A stretch of DNA of 64,000 nucleotides from Prauserella aidingensis (lineage in GTDB: Bacteria > Actinomycetota > Actinomycetes > Mycobacteriales > Pseudonocardiaceae): positions 248,001 to 312,000 of the forward strand of contig NZ_JAMTCN010000004.1 of assembly GCF_024171865.1 (NCBI RefSeq). Reading direction: 5' to 3'. The notes beneath the pieces are model-generated. The model ran no database searches. It saw only the letters and a list, made by a program, of their open reading frames with translations, and was not told the DNA's origin. Positions 48,803-56,934 of this stretch are shown here, piece by piece (the stretch's first letter is position 1; the number at the start of each line of letters is the position of its first letter). A program made the position numbers and the translations under genes.

Positions 48803-49599
48803 GGCTGCTCACCTCCGCGGGTCGCGTCGAACGCCGGAGCCCGTTTGCCCAGGAACGCCGCGATGCCCTCCGCAGCTTCCTCCCCGCCGGTGACGACACC
48901 GGCCAGCGCCGACTCCAGTGCCAGTCCCGACTCCAGCGACCCGTCGGCACCCCGGTGGAGCGCCTCCAGCGACGCCCGCACCGCGCGCGGACCACGGGCC
49001 GCGACGCGCAGCGCCAGATCGTGGGCCGCGTCGACGACGCCGCCGACCGGAACGGGTGGCACGGGCGTGAGTCCGAGGCCGTAGGCCCGCTCGGCGGACA
49101 TGCGCTCGCCGGTGAGCATGGTGTAGGCCGCCACGGGCGCGCCGACCCGGCGAGCCAGCCGCTGCGTTCCGCCGTACCCGGGCATCAGGCCGAGGCCCGT
49201 TTCCGGCAGTCCGAGCTCCGCGGTCTCGGCCAGTACCGCGAACGTGCACGCGAGGACGATCTCGAATCCACCGCCCAGCGCCAGACCGTTCACCGCCGCG
49301 ATGACGGGGACCGGCGACCGCTCGATCCGGGCCACGACGGCCTGGCCGCGACCGAGCACGTCGTGCGCCCGGTCCGCACCCAGGCCGGCCAACTCGTGCA
49401 GGTCGGCTCCCGCGCTGAACGCCCGCTCCCCCGTGCCGGTCAGCACGATCGCCCGCACCTCGGTCGCGGCGAGCTCACCGAGCGCGCGGTCCACCGCGGC
49501 CAGGACGTCGGCGTTCAGCGCGTTGTGCTGCCGCGGGCGGTTGATCCGCAGTTGCGCCACAGGGCCCTGCCGCTCGACCACCAGAACGTCGTCGCTCAC
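48799..49599 (-). CDS. Enoyl-CoA hydratase/isomerase family protein
   Basis: A 266-residue crotonase. It has RPRQHNALNADVLAAVDRAL, the oxyanion segments AFSAGADLHELAG and NGLALGGGFEIVLACT, and LPETGLGLMPGYGGTQRLAR, where the catalytic Glu positions of true hydratases are kept. It should hydrate the unsaturated CoA ester produced by the adjacent acyl-CoA dehydrogenase (BadK-type role). Starts with GTG at 49599 in a GTGA overlap with the CoA-transferase gene. Confidence 0.9.
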   Translation of the reverse strand: MSDDVLVVERQGPVAQLRINRPRQHNALNADVLAAVDRALGELAATEVRAIVLTGTGERAFSAGADLHELAGLGADRAHDVLGRGQAVVARIERSPVPVIAAVNGLALGGGFEIVLACTFAVLAETAELGLPETGLGLMPGYGGTQRLARRVGAPVAAYTMLTGERMSAERAYGLGLTPVPPVPVGGVVDAAHDLALRVAARGPRAVRASLEALHRGADGSLESGLALESALAGVVTGGEEAAEGIAAFLGKRAPAFDATRGGEQP

Positions 49600-50852
49600 G
49601 ATCCCACCTGCTCGGCCGTGTCGGAAGAAGCCTGCACGGACCCGTCGTCGAGCAGGCGTGCGATCTCGTCGTCGGCGAACCCTGCCTTGCGGAGGATCTC
49701 GACCGTGTGCTCGCCGAGCTCCGGGAAGCGCTCGTTGCGCGGCCGTGACAGCGACCCCAGCCGGAACGGACTGCGTACGCCGTTCAGCGCACCGTCACCA
49801 CCGGGTGTGGGAAGGACCGATCCCCTCGCGACGACCTGCGGGTCGGAGACCACTTCGGACAGTCGTTGCACGGGCGCCACGGGGACGCCCGCCTCGTGCA
49901 GCACCGACAGCCAGTGCTCGGCGCTCCGCCCCCGGAGAACTCCGGCGACGGCCTCGACGATCTCGGCGCGGCGGCGTCTGCGGCCTGCGTTGTCGGCCAG
50001 GCGTTCATCGGCGGCGAGCTCGGTCAGCCCGGCCGCCGCGCAGAACCGCCGCCAGATGGTGTCGTTGCCGAGTGCGACGACGATCTCCCGGTCGGCCGTG
50101 GCGAACGGCTGGTAGATCGCGATCACCGAATCCGTTCCGCCCGACGGGGCGGGCTCCGCCTCGCCTGCCAGGTACGAGGCGATGCGGGGTGCCATCAGCG
50201 CGAGGTCGGAGTCGAGGAGCGAGACGTCGATGACGTCGCCCGTGCCGGTACGGCGTTGCCGCACCACCGCCGCGGAGATCGCGAGCGCCGCCGACATTCC
50301 CGTCACGATGTCCGACAACGCCGTGGACACCCGTTCCGGCGATCCGCCCGCGGGCCCCGTCACCGACATCAGCCCCGAACGGGCCTGCGCGACCAGGTCG
50401 TACCCGGGCAACTGCGCATCCGGGCCGGTGAGTCCCATTCCTGACATCGCGCAGTAGATCAGGTGCGGGTGCCGGGCCAGCGCGTCGGCAGGGGCGAGAC
50501 CGAACCTCTCGAGTTTGCCGGGGTTCATGCTCTCGATGAACACGTCGGCGTCGGCGATCAGCCGGTGCATGGCCGCGAGTCCGTCCTCGGAACGCAGGTC
50601 GAGCGCGATGCTGCGCTTGTTGCGGTTGGCCGAGGCGAACCACGCCGACGTCCCGTCGAGGAACGGCGGACCCCAGTAGCGGGCGTCGTCGCCTGCCCCC
50701 GCCCGTTCGACCTTGATCACGTCGGCACCCAGGTCGGCCAGGTACATCGACGCTGTCGGTCCTGCGTAGGACGTGGACATGTCCACCACGGTCAGCCCCT
50801 GCAGCGGTGGGGCCGGTGGGCTCGCGGTGCCCGTTCGCCTGGTCCCCGTCAC
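49596..50852 (-). CDS. CaiB/BaiF family CoA-transferase
   Basis: A 418-residue class III CoA-transferase. The active-site segment GYDLVAQARSGLMSVTGPAG carries the nucleophilic Asp of formyl-CoA transferase and its relatives. Other marks are LGADVIKVERAGAGDDAR, NRNKRSIALDL and the PVAPVQRLSEV region. It is the first gene of the operon and could load CoA onto the incoming acid from succinyl-CoA or another donor, an alternative to the ATP-dependent ligase eight genes downstream. The GTG at 50852 follows GAGGTG; earlier starts would lie in the promoter region. Confidence 0.88.
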   Translation of the reverse strand: MTGTRRTGTASPPAPPLQGLTVVDMSTSYAGPTASMYLADLGADVIKVERAGAGDDARYWGPPFLDGTSAWFASANRNKRSIALDLRSEDGLAAMHRLIADADVFIESMNPGKLERFGLAPADALARHPHLIYCAMSGMGLTGPDAQLPGYDLVAQARSGLMSVTGPAGGSPERVSTALSDIVTGMSAALAISAAVVRQRRTGTGDVIDVSLLDSDLALMAPRIASYLAGEAEPAPSGGTDSVIAIYQPFATADREIVVALGNDTIWRRFCAAAGLTELAADERLADNAGRRRRRAEIVEAVAGVLRGRSAEHWLSVLHEAGVPVAPVQRLSEVVSDPQVVARGSVLPTPGGDGALNGVRSPFRLGSLSRPRNERFPELGEHTVEILRKAGFADDEIARLLDDGSVQASSDTAEQVGS

Positions 50853-51274
50853 GTGCTCACCTCGCCGGTCGTCATTGCCTCGGCGGTCGTCACTGCCATG
50901 CCGGGAACATAAGTAGCCCGCACCCCGGGTGTCAATGTTGGACATTTGGAGTCGGCCTGCCCTGCTCGTCGACAGGAACATCCACCGTCTGCACAAATGT
51001 CCACTTCAAGACGGGTTCGAAGCTTCCAGCAAGGCGACCGCCCACTCGGTCATCACGCCCCGATCTCCGATCCGTGCACCGCGGGAGCAGCTGAATCATG
51101 TAACCCTTGACACATAGGGGCTAATGACCGACATTTACGGCGAGCAGCGTCGCTCGCCGGCGGGAACGCCCGCATGGCCGCGACGTGGACATCCGACCGG
51201 GCACGTCACGGTCCGCCGACTCGCCGGCCCCACCGCGTCCGCGGCGTTCGCGTGCCCCAGAAGAAGGAGCAGGC
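50853..51274. promoter_or_regulatory. Divergent control region between the 15-gene operon and the MFS transporter
   Basis: This 422-bp gap has no gene that I can support. It contains the inverted repeat TGGACATTTG (50939-50948) / CAAATGTCCA (50994-51003), separated by 45 nt. It also holds a half-site ATGTCCACTTCAAG (50997-51010), which differs at one base from ATGTCTACTTCAAG in the gmaS operator. Both strands need promoters here. The GntR protein encoded at 52799 is the likeliest regulator. Confidence 0.6.
51107..51135 (+). promoter_or_regulatory. Possible sigma-70 type promoter of the MFS gene
   Basis: TTGACA (51107-51112) is followed after 17 nt by GACATT (51130-51135). The -35 is perfect and the -10 weak. 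It points toward the MFS gene starting at 51275, leaving a leader of about 130 nt. Confidence 0.4.
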
Positions 51275-52627
51275 ATGACCACCCAGACCGGTCACAACGG
51301 GCACGACCACGCCCGAAAACACGCTCAGCGAGGCGCGTTCTTCGGCTTCTTCGTGGACATGTTCGACATCTACCTGCCGATCATCGCGCTCGCTCCCGCG
51401 ATCGGGTACTTCATCTCGCCCGACCTCTCGGACACGGCCACCGCGATCGTCAGCGGCATGATCTTCGCCGCCACACTCATCGGCAGGCCGCTGGGCGCAC
51501 TGTTGTTCGGCCGCTACGCCGACACGAAGGGACGCAAGAACGCCACCGTGGTGGCCGTGTCCGGCTTCGGTGTCCTGACCCTCCTCATCGGACTGTTGCC
51601 GGGCTACGAGACCTGGGGGATGACCTCGGTCGTCGTGTTCGTCGCACTGCGCTTCGTCATCGGGGTGTTCGTGGGCGGCGAGTACACAGCGGCCAGTCCG
51701 CTGGCGATGGAGTACTCGCCGAAGGAACGTCGAGGGCTCAACGGTGGCCTGATCATGACCGGGTTCCCCCTCGCCTACGTGGTGGTCGCCGTGATCACGT
51801 TCGTGATGCTGCAGGTCGCTCCCGCTGGTGACATCAGCTCACCGTACGTCCAGTGGGGATGGCGCATCCCGTTCTTCATCGGGGGCGCTCTGGCGCTCTC
51901 CTTCGTCGTGTACTACCTGCGCAGCGTCCGCGAGTCCGAACTGTTCGAAGGCAGCAGCGGCGGCGCTCCCGTCAAGGAATTGTTCAGCGGGCAGAACCTG
52001 AAGAGCTTCGTCCAGGTGTTCGTCCTCATGACCGGTTTCTGGCTGAGCCTCAACTGTGTCACCGCGATCCTTCCCGGTCAGTTGTCGAGTGTGCTGGGGC
52101 TGGGCGAGACCGAGGTCACCGTGACTCTGATCATCGTCTACCTGGTGGTGGCCGTCGGTTACGTGATCGCTGCCGTCCTCAGCCAGCGTGTGGGGCGCAG
52201 GCCGTTTCTGATCGTGTGGGGTGGGATCGCCGGCATCGGGGGCACCGCCGTGTACGCCCTGCTCCTCGCGACGACGCCGGACAGCCTCGCCGCCGTGATC
52301 GCACTCAGCACGGTGGTCGCGGTGCTCGTCGTCTCCGTGTGGGGGCTGACGACCGTCTACATCAACGAACGTTTCCACACCGGCGTCCGTGCGACCGGAT
52401 TCGGCCTCGGCTACAGCCTGGCCGTCGTGATCCCCTCGTTCTACGCCTTCTTCCAAACAGGACTGTCCAGCATCATGCCCATGCAATGGACCGTGCTGCC
52501 GCTCCTCGTGATCGGTTCCGCACTCATCAGTGTCGGTGGTGCCATGGGTCCTGAGACCAAGGACGTCGACTTCACTGCGGTCGAGGCGAGCGACGACAGT
52601 GCCGTTACCGGCAGTGCAGCACGCTGA
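51275..52627 (+). CDS. MFS transporter, metabolite:H+ symporter type
   Basis: A 450-residue major facilitator with about 12 membrane segments. The loop 2-3 motif GALLFGRYADTKGRKN and the repeat-like LSQRVGRRP in the second half are the MFS signatures. FFVDMFDIYLP and RFVIGVFVGGEYTAASPLAMEY place it near the MHS and sialate/aromatic-acid symporters. It is divergent from the 15-gene operon and probably imports that operon's carboxylic acid. AAGGAG lies four bases before the ATG. It ends at a perfect hairpin before the GntR gene. Confidence 0.92.
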   Translation: MTTQTGHNGHDHARKHAQRGAFFGFFVDMFDIYLPIIALAPAIGYFISPDLSDTATAIVSGMIFAATLIGRPLGALLFGRYADTKGRKNATVVAVSGFGVLTLLIGLLPGYETWGMTSVVVFVALRFVIGVFVGGEYTAASPLAMEYSPKERRGLNGGLIMTGFPLAYVVVAVITFVMLQVAPAGDISSPYVQWGWRIPFFIGGALALSFVVYYLRSVRESELFEGSSGGAPVKELFSGQNLKSFVQVFVLMTGFWLSLNCVTAILPGQLSSVLGLGETEVTVTLIIVYLVVAVGYVIAAVLSQRVGRRPFLIVWGGIAGIGGTAVYALLLATTPDSLAAVIALSTVVAVLVVSVWGLTTVYINERFHTGVRATGFGLGYSLAVVIPSFYAFFQTGLSSIMPMQWTVLPLLVIGSALISVGGAMGPETKDVDFTAVEASDDSAVTGSAAR

Positions 52628-52637
52628 CCGGCCACGG

Positions 52638-52674
52638 GCTCGGGGTCTGCCGATGCGGTCGGCAGACCCCGAGC
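52638..52674 (+). terminator. Perfect 16-bp hairpin terminator after the MFS gene
   Basis: Arms 52638-52653 and 52659-52674 are exact inverse complements with a TGCGG loop, 11 bp past the MFS stop. Confidence 0.85.
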
Positions 52675-52798
52675 GCCTGACACATCCGGCGCGCACCCCG
52701 GCGTCGGGCGAGGGAGGAGCGGTAAAATTCTCACCTTCACGGATCCCGCATGACGAGACCCGTCAGGCGTACAGCGCGTGGAATGAGGTAGGTCCGCA

Positions 52799-53560
52799 GT
52801 GACGAAGTCGGCGAAGACGATCGGCAGCAAAGTGCTGCGTCCGCGGCAGCAGGTCGAAGAGCAGATCAAGGCTGCCATCTTCTCCGGTGCGCTCCGCAGC
52901 GGTGACCGGTTGCCCGGCGAGGTTGAACTGGCACGCCAGTTCGCGGTCAGCCGCACCACGATCCGTGAGGCGCTGCGGTCGCTGTCCACGCAGAACCTCA
53001 TCGTCAAGACGCCTGGGGCGGGCGGCGGAAGTTTCGTGCGTAGCGCGGACCCGTCCGCCCTGCGAAGCGCGGTCGGTGACTCGGTGCACACACTGCTGGC
53101 GCTCGGCAGCATCGCGTTCGAGGAGGTCGCGCTCGTCCGCCAGCACCTCGAAGTGCCGTCCGTACGGTTGGCGGCCACCCACCGAACGGACGAGGATCTC
53201 GGCGAACTACGCGAGATTCTCGACCTTCAGAAGTCCATCTCGGTCGACGACGAGAGCGTCCCGGCGCTCGATGAGCGGTTCCACGGGACGATCGCACGCG
53301 CGTCGGGAAACCGGGTCCTCGCCTCGTTCGTGAGCGCGCTGCACATCGAAACCGAGCCCGTGCACTACCTGGACCTCTCCCCGGAGGTGGGACGTACCAC
53401 CGTCCGGCAGCATCAGCAGATCGTCCGCGCGATCGACGACCGCGATCCGGATGCGGCCGAGACTGCCATGGTCGAACACCTGACCTACCTGCGTGAGCAC
53501 CTCCTCGCCTACCACAACGGCCACGAGGACGAGGGAGCACGCACCGACCGCACCGACTGA
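52799..53560 (+). CDS. GntR family (FadR/FCD) transcriptional regulator, copy 1
   Basis: A 253-residue regulator. The winged helix is at about 15-85 (GDRLPGEVELARQFAVSR, TTIREALRSL), followed by the Gly-rich wing GAGGGSFVR and an FCD ligand domain at about 100-235 with the metal-type residues in DERFHGTIARASGN. Starts with GTG at 52799 behind GAGGTAGG. Gene order (15-gene operon, MFS, GntR) makes it the likely regulator of the divergent control region at 50853-51274. Confidence 0.9.
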   Translation: MTKSAKTIGSKVLRPRQQVEEQIKAAIFSGALRSGDRLPGEVELARQFAVSRTTIREALRSLSTQNLIVKTPGAGGGSFVRSADPSALRSAVGDSVHTLLALGSIAFEEVALVRQHLEVPSVRLAATHRTDEDLGELREILDLQKSISVDDESVPALDERFHGTIARASGNRVLASFVSALHIETEPVHYLDLSPEVGRTTVRQHQQIVRAIDDRDPDAAETAMVEHLTYLREHLLAYHNGHEDEGARTDRTD

Positions 53561-53596
53561 CGGCGAAGCCCACCCCAGCCCCGGACCCGCACAGGC

Positions 53597-54379
53597 TCAG
53601 GCAGGTGGGGTGAAGCGGCCGTCGACGGCGGTCCAGCCTCCGTCGACCATGACCGTGGAGCCGGTGACGTAGCTGGCCGCGTCGGAGGCCAGGAACACCA
53701 CGGCGCCGGCGAGTTCCGACGGCGTCGACCAGCGGCCCATCGCGCTCTTGGTGGCGTAGGCGCGGTACCAGTCGGGGTGGGCCTTGATCTGGTCGGTCAG
53801 CGGAGTTTCGACCACGCCCGGAGCGATCGCGTTGACCCGCACGCCCGCCTCGCCGAACTCTGAGGCCGCGGTCTTCACCAACTGGATGGCACCGGCCTTC
53901 GTGGCCGCGTAGACGGACTGGCCCGGTTCGACGACCTGGGCGCGCACCGACGAGAACACGACGATGCTGCCGGAGCCGCGCTCCACCATCCGCCTGCCGA
54001 ACGCCTGCAGCACGGTGAAGGTTGCTTTCAGGTTCAGCGCCACGACCCGGTCGAACTCCTCCGGCGTGTAGTCGAGGATGCGTTTGCGCACGTTCATCGC
54101 CGCGGTGAGCACGAGGACGTCGACGTCGGCCAGGTCGGCGGCCGCCCGGTGCACGGCGTCGACGTCGGTCACATCCAGTGCCAGCGCGTCGCCACCGATC
54201 TCGTCGGCGGTGGCCTCGGCCGTGGCCGCGTCCTTGTCCGCGCAGACCACGTGGGCGCCCTGCGCGGCGAGAGCCAACCCGGCCTCGCGCCCGATGCCGC
54301 CGGCGCCCACGAGCAGCGCGCGCTTGCCGTCGAGCCGGAACAGGTCGGTGTACGGGTTCTCGGTCATGGGATCACTCAT
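53597..54379 (-). CDS. Short-chain dehydrogenase/reductase (gluconate/polyol dehydrogenase-like)
   Basis: A 260-residue SDR. It has LVGAGGIGREAGLALAAQGA (cofactor loop near 22-28), LTAAMNVRKRI, the Ser block IVVFSSVRAQ, YAATK and APGVVETPLTDQ. The start at 54379 overlaps the ALDH stop by ATGA; an internal ATG four codons on is the alternative. It pairs with the ALDH for oxidation of an alcohol or hydroxy acid through the aldehyde. Substrate unknown. Confidence 0.87.
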   Translation of the reverse strand: MSDPMTENPYTDLFRLDGKRALLVGAGGIGREAGLALAAQGAHVVCADKDAATAEATADEIGGDALALDVTDVDAVHRAAADLADVDVLVLTAAMNVRKRILDYTPEEFDRVVALNLKATFTVLQAFGRRMVERGSGSIVVFSSVRAQVVEPGQSVYAATKAGAIQLVKTAASEFGEAGVRVNAIAPGVVETPLTDQIKAHPDWYRAYATKSAMGRWSTPSELAGAVVFLASDAASYVTGSTVMVDGGWTAVDGRFTPPA

Positions 54380-55839
54380 TCCGGCCGGATGACGGCCATG
54401 CGGGTGACGGTGAGTTCCTCGATGGCGAACCGGGGGCCTTCGCGCCCGATCCCGGAGTCCTTGACGCCGCCGTACGGCATGATGTCGGAACGGAAACCCG
54501 GCACCTCGTTGACGACCACTCCCCCGACGTCGAGTTCCTCGATCGCGCGGACGGCCGTCGCCAGGGATGCCGTGAACACGCTGGCGTGCAGCCCGTAGCG
54601 GGAGCGGTTGACCAGGTCGATCGCCGCAGGCAGATCCGGAACGGACCGGACGGCCACCACAGGGGCGAAGATCTCCTCGCACCAGGCGTTCGCGGACTCG
54701 GGCACGTCGAGCAGCACGGTCGGCTCGACGGTGCGTCCCCGCGTGCCCCCGCCGTGGAGGATCGTCGCGCCCGCGGCCTCCGCCGAGGCGATCCAGTCGA
54801 GCACCCGGCGCGTGGACGCCTCGTCGATGAGGGGCGCGACCCGCGTACCCGGATCGCGCGGATCGCCGACCGTCAGTTCGTCGATGCGTGCGGAGAGCCG
54901 GGAGGTGAACTCGTCGCGCACCGCCTCGCAGACGATCACGCGCTGCACCGCGATGCACGCCTGCCCGTTGAAGTAGAAACCGCCGCGCAGCACGGCGTCG
55001 ACGGCCTTGTCGAGATCGGCGTCGACGTCGACGACGAGTGCCGCGTTGGAGCCAAGTTCCAGCAGCACCTTCCGCGGTGCCGCGTCCCGCGCGATCCGGT
55101 GTCCCACCTCGGCCGAGCCGGTGAACGACACCGCGGCGACCCGCGGATCCGTCACCAACGTGCGGCCCACGTCGGCGTCACCGGTCACGACCTGCACGAT
55201 CTCGGGCGGCACGCCGTGCCGGGTGGCGACGGTCCGGACGATGTCGGCCAGCAGCAGGGTCGCCAGCGGGGTCGTGGGCGCGGGCTTGCAGATGACCGGG
55301 CAGCCGGCGGCGACGGTCGGTGCGATCTTGTGGCTGGCCAGCAGCAACGGCGCGTTGAACCCGGCGATGCCCACGACGAGTCCGATCGGCTTGCGGGTCC
55401 AGAATCCGATCATGCCCGCGCCCGACGCCTGGGCGTCGAGCGGAACCGTCTCCCCGTGGATGTGGGCGACCTCGTCCGCGGAGGCCGACCAGGTGAACAG
55501 GGTGCGTGCGAACTCGACCTCGCAGTCGCCGCGTGTCTTGCCGGTCTCGGCGATGAGCAGCTCGACGAACTCCTCCGACCGGGCCCGCAGCTCGCGTTCG
55601 ACCTCCAGCAACAGCTCCCGGCGGGCCGCCGACGTCAGCTTCCCGACCGGCCGGACGGCGGCGGCCCCTGCCTCCAGCGCGGCCTCGGCGTGTTCGACGG
55701 CTCCGACGGCCGCGTGTCCCACCACGGACCCGTCGTAGGGGAACACCACCGGAGCGGTGTCCGTTCCGGTGACCTGACCGGACCCGATCGGCAGACCGGA
55801 CCTGATCTCGGGCAGGGCGAAACCCGCGTTCGAACCCAT
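54376..55839 (-). CDS. NAD(P)-dependent aldehyde dehydrogenase
   Basis: A 487-residue ALDH. It has VVGIAGFNAPLLLASHKIAP, SFTGSAEVGHRIA, the catalytic Glu in VLLELGSNAALVV and the catalytic Cys in FYFNGQACIAVQRVIV. The C-terminal YGGVKDSGIGREGPRFAIEE is typical of the lactaldehyde/succinate-semialdehyde group. Starts at 55839, 72 bp downstream of a GntR-type palindrome, so control by the divergent GntR gene is likely. Coupled to the SDR gene. Confidence 0.92.
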   Translation of the reverse strand: MGSNAGFALPEIRSGLPIGSGQVTGTDTAPVVFPYDGSVVGHAAVGAVEHAEAALEAGAAAVRPVGKLTSAARRELLLEVERELRARSEEFVELLIAETGKTRGDCEVEFARTLFTWSASADEVAHIHGETVPLDAQASGAGMIGFWTRKPIGLVVGIAGFNAPLLLASHKIAPTVAAGCPVICKPAPTTPLATLLLADIVRTVATRHGVPPEIVQVVTGDADVGRTLVTDPRVAAVSFTGSAEVGHRIARDAAPRKVLLELGSNAALVVDVDADLDKAVDAVLRGGFYFNGQACIAVQRVIVCEAVRDEFTSRLSARIDELTVGDPRDPGTRVAPLIDEASTRRVLDWIASAEAAGATILHGGGTRGRTVEPTVLLDVPESANAWCEEIFAPVVAVRSVPDLPAAIDLVNRSRYGLHASVFTASLATAVRAIEELDVGGVVVNEVPGFRSDIMPYGGVKDSGIGREGPRFAIEELTVTRMAVIRPE

Positions 55840-56167
55840 CAGCGACTCTCCTCATGACCGCGTCGTCACCGGCGCCGCCGACGCGACCGGCACACCTCAG
55901 GGAGGGGCTACTGGTCCGACCAGCAGGCGACGGCTTGACCCTGCCGAACTCCCGAACCTCGGTCAAGAAGTCACCCTGAAAAGCCTGGTCGTCGAAGTCG
56001 ACGCGGCGTGCGAACCATCGTCGAGTCCCGTTCGGCTTGACGCGGACAAGCGCTGTACGCGAAGCTTCCAGCAGCTGTATCCACGCCCCGGGCCCGAGCA
56101 CGACGGCGGGGCACGGGGTTCCGGAGCTCGACGACCGGGGCTCGACCACCGGGGCTCGACACATCCG
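55840..56167. promoter_or_regulatory. Divergent ALDH/GntR control region with a GntR-type palindrome
   Basis: CTGGTC-C-GACCAG (55911-55923) is a perfect palindrome containing TGGTNNNACCA, the operator class used by FadR, PdhR and LldR-type GntR proteins. A second inverted repeat CTTGACC (55934-55940) / GGTCAAG (55961-55967) follows with a 20-nt spacer. The remainder of this 328-bp gap shows no gene. Confidence 0.72.
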
Positions 56168-56884
56168 ATGACTCGACGGAGAGGCGGCGGCGTGGGCCGA
56201 GGTACTGACCCGGACACGGCAAGGGCGCACATTCCGCTGGCCGACGAGGTGGCGGAGATCCTCAGGGAACGGATCCACACCCACCGCTACGCCACGGGTA
56301 CGTGGCTGCGCCAGGAGACGCTGTCCGCGGAGCTGGGTGTCAGCCGCACACCGCTGCGTGAGGCGCTGCGAATCCTGGAACGGGAAGGCCTCGTGCAGAT
56401 CGTCGCAGGCAAGGGCGCGCGCGTCGTCACGGGTGACGTGGACACGCTGCTCGACGCCTACCAGTTGCGGGCCGTCGTCGACGGACTCGCCGCGCGCCTC
56501 GCGGCCGAGCGGTCGTCCGCGGAGCCGGTACGGGACCTCCGCAGGACGATCGACGTCCAACGCGCCGCCCTCGATCCGTGGTCACCACGGGACTACACCC
56601 AGTCCAACGTGGACTTCCACGAGGAGATCATCCACCTCGCCGGCAACGAGTTCGTGCTCAACCAGCTCACGATCCTGCGCGTGACGGCCCAGGTGTTCGC
56701 GCCCGTCGCGTTGATCGGGCCGGACAGCGCACTGCGCGCCGTCGCCGAGCACACCGCGATCACCGACGCCATCGAGGCGGGCGACGGTCCCGAAGCGGAA
56801 CGTGTGGCCAGGGCGCACATCGACACGACCATCCGCAGGCTCGAGGAAACCGTGTCGGCGGCCGCGTCCGCCGACCCCTCCTGA
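56168..56884 (+). CDS. GntR family (FCD) transcriptional regulator, copy 2
   Basis: A 238-residue regulator. The winged helix is at about 25-90 (GTWLRQETLSAELGVSRTPL, REALRILEREGLVQ) and the FCD domain at about 95-225 with VDFHEEIIHLAGNEFVLNQL. It is divergent from the ALDH/SDR pair across a GntR-type palindrome and 50 bp upstream of the isopropylmalate/tartrate dehydrogenase-type gene. It probably controls both. Ligand likely a hydroxy acid, by inference. Confidence 0.9.
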   Translation: MTRRRGGGVGRGTDPDTARAHIPLADEVAEILRERIHTHRYATGTWLRQETLSAELGVSRTPLREALRILEREGLVQIVAGKGARVVTGDVDTLLDAYQLRAVVDGLAARLAAERSSAEPVRDLRRTIDVQRAALDPWSPRDYTQSNVDFHEEIIHLAGNEFVLNQLTILRVTAQVFAPVALIGPDSALRAVAEHTAITDAIEAGDGPEAERVARAHIDTTIRRLEETVSAAASADPS

Positions 56885-56934
56885 ACGCCGCCCGGTTCCG
56901 GCCCAACCCTCGTCGACAAGGAGACCTCCCCCGC

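Noticed and set aside
53571-53612. Convergent terminator CACCCCA/TGGGGTG after GntR copy 1
   Set aside because: Only 7 bp with a 28-nt spacer, and one arm lies inside the SDR coding sequence.
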